Part shown: positions 57,924-64,000 of the stretch, piece by piece
How the letters are laid out: every line of letters starts with the position of its first letter
Position numbering within the stretch: position 1 is the stretch's first letter
Source of the DNA: Virgibacillus aidingensis
GTDB taxonomy: Bacteria; Bacillota; Bacilli; Bacillales; Amphibacillaceae
DNA: 64,000 nucleotides
Assembly (NCBI RefSeq): GCF_010994035.1
Contig: NZ_WIXN01000012.1
Span: forward strand, 1 to 64,000
Direction of reading: 5' to 3'
The notes under the pieces: model-generated
Database searches by the model: none
Seen by the model: only the letters and a program-made list of their open reading frames with translations
Told to the model about the DNA's origin: nothing
Made by a program: the position numbers and the translations under genes

Positions 57924-59123
57924 TCACGAACGCGATGGATTGTTTTTCCGGGAGGCATGCAGCAATAAATACATGTAGACAAGCAGGGATATTATGACTG
58001 AAACTGCGGAAACAACATATATAATGCCATAGTTGAATAAATAGGCCAGCTGGCCAAATACGATTGCCCCGATTCCGATGCCCAAATCAAAAAAGGAAAA
58101 GAACGTCGCATTGGCCATTCCTTTCCGGTTCCCCGGTGCTTTATCCACTGCCCACGCCTGAAGTGCCGGCTGTACTGTTCCAAAACCCATGCCGTAAAGT
58201 GCTGCGGCAATAAGCAATACAGTCGTACTTGGCAGCCAGGCCAATAACAACATGGCCGCAAAAATTAAGATCGTCCCAGGCGGGAATACATAAGTATGTC
58301 CTTTTCGATCATAAATTCTTCCCGCAAATGTTCTGGAAAGCATTAAAAATAAGGCATACACCAAAAAGTAGGATTCAATGCCTGCCACACCCTTTTCTAT
58401 CGCATGCAGCGGCAAAAATGTAGCAATACCGCCAAAGGTAAAAGTAATGAAAAATAATAGCACGGAAGGCTGTATTGCTGTTTTTTCAAAGATATCAAAT
58501 TTCACAGCAGCTGTTCTATGCTCTGGCGGCACTGCTTTTTTATAGCGAATCCTGCTTGATAATAAAAAAGCAACAAGACCGCATGCAGCGCAGATTAAAA
58601 ACAATTGGGTGAAGGAAATGACACCAACAAGGGTGAGACCAAGAGATGGACCAAATGCCAGGGCAAGGTTTCCAGATAAACCAAAATAACCCATACCTTC
58701 CCCGCGCCGTTTAGGTGGTATTAAATCCGTTGCAATCGTCCCTCCTGCCGTTGTGGAGAAACCCCAGCCAACCCCCTGGATAATCCGCATGATAATTAAT
58801 AAAGCAATACTCGTTATAAATGCAAAGGAACCCACAGAGAGTACAAATACCGCAAGACCAAACATGTAAACAAACTGTCTGCCTTTGGATTCCAGCGCAT
58901 GCCCTGCATAAGGACGCAGAAGCAGCGCAGAAAATGTAAAAATCCCGACAATCACTCCGACAAACTGATCCGTGGCTCCAAGCTCCTTCACAAACAACGG
59001 AATCGTCGGCAATGTCATTTGGAAGCCGAAAAACACAAAAAAATTCGCCAGACAAATGAACACGAAATCCCGGGTCCATATTTTGTCGGGCTTCACTGCA
59101 GTTTGATTGGATTCAGTACGCAA
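57924..59123 (-). CDS. MFS transporter
   Basis: Twelve-helix major facilitator of about 400 residues. It has TLPTIPLFVKELGATDQFVGVIVGIF in the first half, RPYAGHALESKGRQFVY (loop 2-3) and GTIATDLIPPKRRGEGMGYFGL, a pattern typical of YfcJ/YhhS-like and drug-efflux carriers in Bacilli. TTG ending at 59123 is favoured because AAAGGG lies nine bases upstream; the ATG at 59132 touches this site. Substrate unknown. Confidence 0.87.
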   Translation of the reverse strand: MRTESNQTAVKPDKIWTRDFVFICLANFFVFFGFQMTLPTIPLFVKELGATDQFVGVIVGIFTFSALLLRPYAGHALESKGRQFVYMFGLAVFVLSVGSFAFITSIALLIIMRIIQGVGWGFSTTAGGTIATDLIPPKRRGEGMGYFGLSGNLALAFGPSLGLTLVGVISFTQLFLICAACGLVAFLLSSRIRYKKAVPPEHRTAAVKFDIFEKTAIQPSVLLFFITFTFGGIATFLPLHAIEKGVAGIESYFLVYALFLMLSRTFAGRIYDRKGHTYVFPPGTILIFAAMLLLAWLPSTTVLLIAAALYGMGFGTVQPALQAWAVDKAPGNRKGMANATFFSFFDLGIGIGAIVFGQLAYLFNYGIIYVVSAVSVIISLLVYMYLLLHASRKNNPSRS

Positions 59124-59315
59124 AATAAGCATCCCTTTCTCATTCACTCGAACTATATTATACATGAGTGTGTCAGGAAGTGAAATGGGGATGCTTGTAT
59201 TTAGGTCTTTTTATACTGCTCTGTAGTTCCTCGATCCACCGTAACATTTGAAACTTTATACTTTCTTCATGTGCACTTAGAGCCCGGGACTGAACGCCGG
59301 CCGGGCAGCCGAGAT

Positions 59316-59966
59316 TTATTCGCTGATAACACCGCAGGCAATACGGTTTCCGGCATCTCCTGCAGGCTGTGATACATAGTCATCCGCATCCGAATGAATA
59401 ACCAGAGCAGTACCTCCATCTGCGTAAAGAGAATTTTCTCCTTCCCTGTCCAAGGTGACCATGTCAGCAGTTACTTCCTCACTTGCTGTTCCATCTTCCT
59501 GAATTTCGATGTTTGGCAGATCTCCGGCATGTGGTCCATCAGGGTCATCGAACCCATGGTTTGCATCAGTCGGATTATAATGACCGCCTGCTGATTCAAA
59601 GTCAGGTGCTTCACACTCCGCATTTTCATGAATATGAAATCCCTTTGTCCCGGCTGGGAGACCCTCGGCGTCCAGTAAAATATTTACGCCTTCATCTCCT
59701 TCTGTGAGTGTGGCTGTAGCTACAACGTTGCCTTCAGCGTCCTCCATCGATACGAGTACTTCTTCTTCTGCTGCAGCATTATCCGGCATTTCTTCATCTG
59801 TGCTGCCTGCTTCGTCCTGATTACCCTGCTCATCATTTTCGCTTGCAGCATCCTCTTCTGTTTCGGTATTTTCATCTATGTCTTCTTCATCTTCATTATT
59901 TGCTCCGCATGCTGCCAATATGGCAGCAAACATAATTACAAACAATATTAACAACCATCGTTTCAT
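59316..59966 (-). CDS. sodC: Cu/Zn superoxide dismutase lipoprotein
   Basis: Extracytoplasmic lipoprotein of 216 residues: signal peptide with lipobox ILAAC, an acidic Asn/Glu/Asp-rich linker (~20-70), then the SODC domain. The metal ligands are all present: HIH in GFHIHENAEC, His in GGHYNP, His in ANHGFDD, His and Asp in PHAGDLPN, and His in VIHSDADDY. The disulfide cysteines (ECEAPDF and RIACGVI) are there too. It is expected to dismutate superoxide at the cell surface. Confidence 0.93.
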   Translation of the reverse strand: MKRWLLILFVIMFAAILAACGANNEDEEDIDENTETEEDAASENDEQGNQDEAGSTDEEMPDNAAAEEEVLVSMEDAEGNVVATATLTEGDEGVNILLDAEGLPAGTKGFHIHENAECEAPDFESAGGHYNPTDANHGFDDPDGPHAGDLPNIEIQEDGTASEEVTADMVTLDREGENSLYADGGTALVIHSDADDYVSQPAGDAGNRIACGVISE

Positions 59967-60227
59967 AACACTCGCCCCTTTTCTCGCTGGTTATTACTTA
60001 TTTTTCACGATTGCGAGAATAATTAAACCTGTTTGGGAAAAGATAAGCAGTTTGTCCTTAATGTCGAGATAAAGCAAAACTGTTTTGCATACGAAAAAGG
60101 GAAAGCTTTTTGTATACTGATTTTTTTGAACGGAACGTTTCTCGTAATAATTGAATTTTTGTGTCATGAAAAAATATGAGAACTAACGTCAATTCATATT
60201 TATACTTTAATTCCCTGGATTACTGCA

Positions 60228-60269
60228 AAAAAAATAACAGCATGCCCAATGTAATTTCAGCATGCTGTG
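60228..60269 (-). terminator. Terminator of the DoxX gene
   Basis: AACAGCATGC (60236-60245) and GCATGCTGT (60260-60268) pair; on the minus strand a T run of eight follows. Confidence 0.85.
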
Positions 60270-60287
60270 TTTTGTTCCGTAAATGAA

Positions 60288-60803
60288 TTATGCAGCTGCT
60301 ACTTCTTTGTCCTGTTTTCTTTTTTTGATGATTGTTGTACGTTCTTTTAAGAAAGGAATAACCCATCTATCCAAACCATATTTCCCGGCGTTGGCTCCCG
60401 CAGCAATGATGAACACGGTAATCAAAACCATTTGTGCATTGGTGCTGACAGTGCCGCTGAATAAGAATGCAAAGTTCATGGTGATACCCATTAATGCGGA
60501 GAAGTTAGTAAAAATGCCCAGAATAAGTGCCATACCGACCAGTAATTCTCCCCACATAACAAGGAATGTAAATAATTCTGCATTTGGCAAAGCGACTGCT
60601 TCCAAAAATGTTCCCCACCATGCCTGTACGGCCGGGTTATCACCGCCTGAGGCTGCAACAGCTCCCTGTAAGTATCCTGAAGCATCAAATTGACCGCCTG
60701 TAATTTTCCCATAACCGGCAACCATCCACTGGTATCCGATATAAACCCTTAAAAACACCAGGAGACCCGCAGCGATTTTACTATTCCGAAGAAAATTCAT
60801 CAT
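60288..60803 (-). CDS. DoxX-family membrane protein
   Basis: 171 residues with four hydrophobic helices. The N-terminal LVFLRVYIGYQWMVAGYGKI is the DoxX mark, and GTFLEAVALPNAELFTFLVMWGELLVGMALILG follows. DoxX proteins take part in quinone or thiosulfate-linked electron transfer or redox stress responses; the exact role is not clear. The ATG ending at 60803 follows AAAGGGG; a TTG three codons upstream overlaps that site. Confidence 0.85.
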   Translation of the reverse strand: MMNFLRNSKIAAGLLVFLRVYIGYQWMVAGYGKITGGQFDASGYLQGAVAASGGDNPAVQAWWGTFLEAVALPNAELFTFLVMWGELLVGMALILGIFTNFSALMGITMNFAFLFSGTVSTNAQMVLITVFIIAAGANAGKYGLDRWVIPFLKERTTIIKKRKQDKEVAAA

Positions 60804-61365
60804 GAGTTCCAACCCCTTTAAAGTTAATTTATATGCTCATAATTTCACATATTTAAATGTATAATGTATTTGGTACATTTATATAATAGCACGTAATTAC
60901 TTTTAGTGTATATAATATGTGTAATATTTCACATTTTAGCCAAAGCTTTTTGTCAATATTGTGAGGTAGTGAACAATGGTGGTTAGCTCTAAAAATATAT
61001 GATTAACAGGTAATTATCATATCTTACCTATTTAATAGATTAATAACATACTGGAGGTTAGTGGCTGTGTGATCTCTCTCCACTAAAATAATTATCTGAT
61101 AAGAAAAGTTAAACCTATAATACGTTTGTCCCGACTAGATATACTGTCTTTCTCCTGTGGTCGGCCGATTTGATTAGCGATTAATTTCCTTATGTCACTA
61201 CTTGCCGCAGTACCCGTATTTGTCCAGTGGTGGACAACATGTATTGTTCCTGGTATGACATTTTTTTGCAAAAATTATCTTCCTTCCCTATTGACTTTTC
61301 CAAAAACATGATATACTGTGTATATAGATATACACACATTAACAGTTTTAAGGAGGTTATGCTCT
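60804..61365. other. Divergent region between the DoxX gene and the GntR/ABC operon
   Basis: AT-rich. On the right it holds the operon promoter (TTGACT at 61291-61296 and TATACT at 61312-61317), the operator at 61317-61336, and TGTCCAGTGGTGGACA (61221-61236), a short inverted repeat. No gene with a ribosome binding site was found. Confidence 0.5.
61317..61336 (+). promoter_or_regulatory. YtrA-type GntR operator candidate
   Basis: TGTGTATAT (61317-61325), AG, then ATATACACA (61328-61336) form a perfect 9-bp inverted repeat directly at the -10/start region of the operon that encodes a GntR regulator, 30 bases before the first start codon. Confidence 0.65.
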
Positions 61366-62094
61366 ATGAACGGCTGGAAGCAGGCATTTACTATTGCAAA
61401 ACTTGAATTAAAAGCATCTGTGTTCAGCTTTTTATTTGCGCTTGCTTTTGTTTTGTTTCTCATTTATACACTTGTCAGCACATTTGATGCCTATATGGAT
61501 AATGGCTTTGTATTCTTCGATTTAATATTCATTTTAATTTTTAGTTTTGCCCCAGTCTGGATGACACCAAAGGATTTTCAGATCCAAAAAATTAATGGAG
61601 ACCTGATGGCTTCACCCATTTTGGTGATGCAAAACCAGCTCCCGATTAGTCAGGAAGTACTGGTTAAGAGCAGATTTATTATTCATTTTTTCTATTCATT
61701 TCCATTTCAGCTTTTAACCGTAGTTGCACTGTATACCATTTCTCCACTCCAGGGTATTTTATCTTTTGGTTCGTTTATTACATTTGCTATTATGTGGTTC
61801 GCTTTCGGTGTTTATGTCGGATATGCCATTCCATACGGTGACGCGGGAGAAAAGTTTCCTGCAAAGAATGACGCATTCATCGTTATATTTAACCTGCTCT
61901 TTTTTACCGGAGTATTTCTCGTGTTTACATTTTTTCATATTTTATTTGGTAATGGGATCATCTATTGGTCTATTGCTCTCGCAGAAAATTGGCCAATACT
62001 GTCAAGCGCTATTTCCATTATTCTGGCAATAGCAGGTTACCACCACTATAAATTTTATATGAAAAGAAAGATGGACAAGATCGATTACTTGTAA
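61366..62094 (+). CDS. Multi-helix membrane protein, probable ABC transporter permease
   Basis: 242-residue protein with about six hydrophobic segments (SVFSFLFALAFVLFLIYTLVST first). No known motif, but it is the first gene of an operon with a GntR/YtrA-type regulator and an ABC ATPase, and its topology suits an ABC-2-like permease. AAGGAGG lies nine bases before ATG 61366; upstream in-frame codons lack a site and overlap the operator. Confidence 0.7.
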   Translation: MNGWKQAFTIAKLELKASVFSFLFALAFVLFLIYTLVSTFDAYMDNGFVFFDLIFILIFSFAPVWMTPKDFQIQKINGDLMASPILVMQNQLPISQEVLVKSRFIIHFFYSFPFQLLTVVALYTISPLQGILSFGSFITFAIMWFAFGVYVGYAIPYGDAGEKFPAKNDAFIVIFNLLFFTGVFLVFTFFHILFGNGIIYWSIALAENWPILSSAISIILAIAGYHHYKFYMKRKMDKIDYL

Positions 62095-62114
62095 CCCGGA
62101 AAGGAGTGTTTGCG

Positions 62115-62510
62115 ATGGAGCTGCCCATTCGACTTTCGAAGGATTCACGGGAGCCTATTTACCATCAAATTGAAAATCAATTAAAAGCGCTGATTGCCGG
62201 TGGACACTTACCTGCAGACACGCCTTTGCCATCGATCAGGGCGCTTGCGAAGGATTTGGAAACGAGTGTGATTACCATTAGACGCGCTTATCAGGATCTG
62301 GAAAGCCAAGGATTTATACGAACAACGCAGGGAAAAGGAACCTTCGTTGCGGAAATTGATCAATCCCTTAAACAGCAGGTAAAGGTTTCATCCGTTTATC
62401 AATCGATGGAAAAAGCGGTAGCGATTGCAAGAAACTATGATTATACGTATCCTCAAATTGAAAATATATTTCAAGAAGTACTTGAAGCCCATAAAAGGGA
62501 GGGAAAATAA
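62115..62510 (+). CDS. GntR-family (YtrA subfamily) transcriptional regulator
   Basis: 131 residues: a winged HTH (YHQIENQLKALIAGGHLPADTPLPSIRALAKDLETSVITIRRAYQDLESQGFI, then TTQGKGTFVA) and a short ~50-residue helical tail for dimerisation, the YtrA type that accompanies ABC transporter genes. AAAGGAGTG precedes ATG 62115. It probably represses its own operon through the operator at 61317-61336. Confidence 0.92.
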   Translation: MELPIRLSKDSREPIYHQIENQLKALIAGGHLPADTPLPSIRALAKDLETSVITIRRAYQDLESQGFIRTTQGKGTFVAEIDQSLKQQVKVSSVYQSMEKAVAIARNYDYTYPQIENIFQEVLEAHKREGK

Positions 62511-62512
62511 CC

Positions 62513-63361
62513 ATGAAGGATCTAGCAAGTATCACCGGTGTGAAAAAAACAATAGATGAATTTGAACTGGGGCCAATTGACTTGACAATTGAACCGGGAA
62601 CCATTACTGCCCTAATCGGAAATAACGGTTCAGGGAAAAGCACGATCCTGAAATTAATGATGCATTTAGCTAAGGCAGATCAAGGAAGCATTCAAATTTT
62701 TGATACTTCTGTCGGAGGCCAGGATGAAAGCTGGAAAAACCATATTTCCTATCAGCCGCAAACAGTGGTCGGCTGGAATGCTTTTACCGGAAAAACGCTT
62801 AAAAGTTTTATTGCCCCGCTATATCCGGATTGGGATGAAAACTTATTTAACCAAATGGCAGAAGCATTAAATATTCCATTGAACAAACGTTTTGGCAAAC
62901 TTTCCCAGGGTGTGCAGCAAAAGCTCAATCTGGCATTAACCCTGCCGAGGAACACACCAATATTATTACTGGATGAACCGACAGCGTCGATTGACATCCC
63001 ATCCAAAAAAATAATTATAGATTTGCTGACAGACTGGATGGATCAAGGTGAACGGGCCATCGTCATGGCCAGCCATCAATCCGAAGACATCATGAAACTT
63101 GCAGATTACTTATCCGTACTAAAGAATGGGAAAATGGTTGGGACTTTTGAAAAGGAAACATTGAAAGAGAGCCATACGCGCTACTGGATGAAAGATGAGC
63201 TCCCGGCTGCAGCTGTACCGGGCGAAATTGCACGGGAACAACAAATGATTATTTCCAATGATCCGGAGGCTGCCGAGAAGTACTTTTCGGAAAATAACTT
63301 AATCTGCATGGATGCTGCTAAACTGGATTTGGATGAAATTATTGCTATTTTGCTGTCGTGA
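62513..63361 (+). CDS. ABC transporter ATP-binding protein
   Basis: 282-residue ATPase with Walker A GNNGSGKST, signature LSQGVQQKL, Walker [13 protein letters not shown] and the ASHQSEDIMKLADYLSVL switch region. It follows the GntR gene by two bases (GGGAGG inside the gntR end is its ribosome binding site). It is the ATPase partner of the membrane protein encoded at the start of this operon, as in YtrA-controlled ABC systems. The transported substrate is unknown; cell-wall antibiotics induce related systems. Confidence 0.9.
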   Translation: MKDLASITGVKKTIDEFELGPIDLTIEPGTITALIGNNGSGKSTILKLMMHLAKADQGSIQIFDTSVGGQDESWKNHISYQPQTVVGWNAFTGKTLKSFIAPLYPDWDENLFNQMAEALNIPLNKRFGKLSQGVQQKLNLALTLPRNTPILLLDEPTASIDIPSKKIIIDLLTDWMDQGERAIVMASHQSEDIMKLADYLSVLKNGKMVGTFEKETLKESHTRYWMKDELPAAAVPGEIAREQQMIISNDPEAAEKYFSENNLICMDAAKLDLDEIIAILLS

Positions 63362-63459
63362 CAAACGGTTTTTTTCAAATGGACTTATTTTATAATTTTG
63401 TCATTTTATAACCGGAAAAAAACTGCTGCCAACTAAAAATGGAAGGGATGAATACACAC

Positions 63460-64000
63460 ATGGAAACAATGTTATCCGTAGAAAACCTCGGAAAGTCATT
63501 TAAAGACAAACAAGTGCTTTCCAACATCTCCTTTGATGTCCGAAGAGGAGAAATCATGGCTATTCTCGGTCCGAATGGCGCCGGGAAATCCACCACCATC
63601 CGAAATATTATGGGAATTATGTATCCTGATGAGGGCGCGATCCGGTTTCGGGAAATGAACGGAAAGGAAATTCCGCGCCATAAAATCGGATATCTGCCTG
63701 AGGAACGTGGTTTGTATAAAAATGTAAGTGTCATGGATATTTTACTCTATTTGGCAGAATTGAAGGATTATCCGCTTGATAAGGCGAAGCAGCGTGCACT
63801 TGCTTATTTAAAGAAATTTGACCTGGAGGGAAAAGACAAAGTCTCCATGGAAGAGCTGTCAAAAGGGATGGGGCAAAAAGTGCAATTTATTGCATCAGTG
63901 ATTCATGAGCCGGAGCTGCTTATTCTGGATGAACCTTTTTCCGGACTGGACCCTGTCAGTCAGGAGCTGTTCAAAGAGGAAATCCGCCAGCTTGCTGAGG
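63460..64000 (+). CDS. ABC transporter ATP-binding protein (partial, runs off window)
   Basis: The gene continues past the end of the window; the visible ~180 residues have Walker A GPNGAGKST, the Q-loop area GYLPEERGLYKN, signature LSKGMGQKV and Walker B LLILDEPFSGLDP. This is the NatA/YhaQ-like type of exporter ATPase, usually followed by an ABC-2 permease. GGAAGGG precedes ATG 63460; in-frame ATGs at 63439 and 63448 are less likely. It may be co-transcribed with the YtrA-type operon 98 bases upstream or have its own promoter. Confidence 0.88.
   Translation, partial: METMLSVENLGKSFKDKQVLSNISFDVRRGEIMAILGPNGAGKSTTIRNIMGIMYPDEGAIRFREMNGKEIPRHKIGYLPEERGLYKNVSVMDILLYLAELKDYPLDKAKQRALAYLKKFDLEGKDKVSMEELSKGMGQKVQFIASVIHEPELLILDEPFSGLDPVSQELFKEEIRQLAE

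Noticed and set aside
59281-59306. Terminator of sodC from GCCCGG/CCGGGC arms
   Set aside because: The arms pair, but no T run follows on the minus strand, so the evidence is too weak to list it.

Overview
The window reads as a chromosomal segment of a low-GC, Gram-positive, spore-former-type bacterium of the Bacillaceae, probably a halotolerant relative of Oceanobacillus, Virgibacillus or Lentibacillus. The support is strong AGGAGG ribosome binding sites, lipobox lipoproteins, Bacillus-type genes (YkhA, YpmS, YocH, DUF1450, AmpS, an ABC-F protein, YtrA-type and PadR regulators), an S-box riboswitch, CcpA cre sites, and halophile traits (a BCCT betaine carrier and lipoproteins with long Asp/Glu-rich linkers). 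No rRNA, tRNA, phage, transposase or CRISPR array was seen. The species assignment is inference.

Layout. 1-7.4 kb: a pair of direct repeats, RecQ helicase, a LytTR regulator with a degenerate ABC-ATPase-like front half followed by an ABC exporter, a compact type I toxin-antitoxin locus, and an M29 aminopeptidase. 7.6-18 kb: a YodB-like HxlR regulator, a histidine utilisation operon (hutH-hutU-hutI-hutG) with a leader terminator and a cre site, a divergent BCCT transporter, an acyl-CoA thioesterase and cardiolipin synthase. 18-22 kb: sulfur amino acid metabolism, with a methionine gamma-lyase and, behind a SAM riboswitch, an O-acetylhomoserine sulfhydrylase fused to a CoA-binding-like domain. 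22-29.4 kb: a PadR/DUF1700/DUF4097 envelope operon, a YpmR/YpmS pair, a WYL regulator, a permuted NlpC/P60-like protein and an ABC-F protein.

29.5-36 kb: threonine catabolism (kbl-tdh, with a cre site), a small secreted-type peptide, a YocH-like cell wall enzyme, an XRE/DUF2178 pair and a DUF1002 protein. A striking noncoding array follows (about 35418-35983): eight complete 62-bp units, each made of three roughly 21-bp subunits centred on CGATCG. 36-47.5 kb: an MFS carrier with an unclear start, a DUF1450 protein, an iron alcohol dehydrogenase with RidA, a MATE exporter, and a TAXI-TRAP uptake system with a DUF1850 partner. 45.9-54 kb: a peptide ABC importer whose binding protein is divergent from its permeases and ATPases, then a serine hydrolase plus an unusual multidomain DNA-binding protein. 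54-64 kb: a small hypothetical protein, a SWIM/SNF2 helicase, an MFS carrier, a Cu/Zn superoxide dismutase lipoprotein, a DoxX protein and a YtrA-type GntR/ABC operon, followed by an ABC ATPase gene cut by the window edge.

How it fits together: the window is mostly housekeeping and nutrient-scavenging genes. Histidine, threonine and probably methionine are degraded, peptides and organic acids are imported, and carbon catabolite control is visible at hut and kbl. The least explained items are the 62-bp array and the terminator beyond it, the type I toxin locus, the LytTR protein with a dead ABC domain, and the DNA-binding protein at 52.8-54.1 kb.
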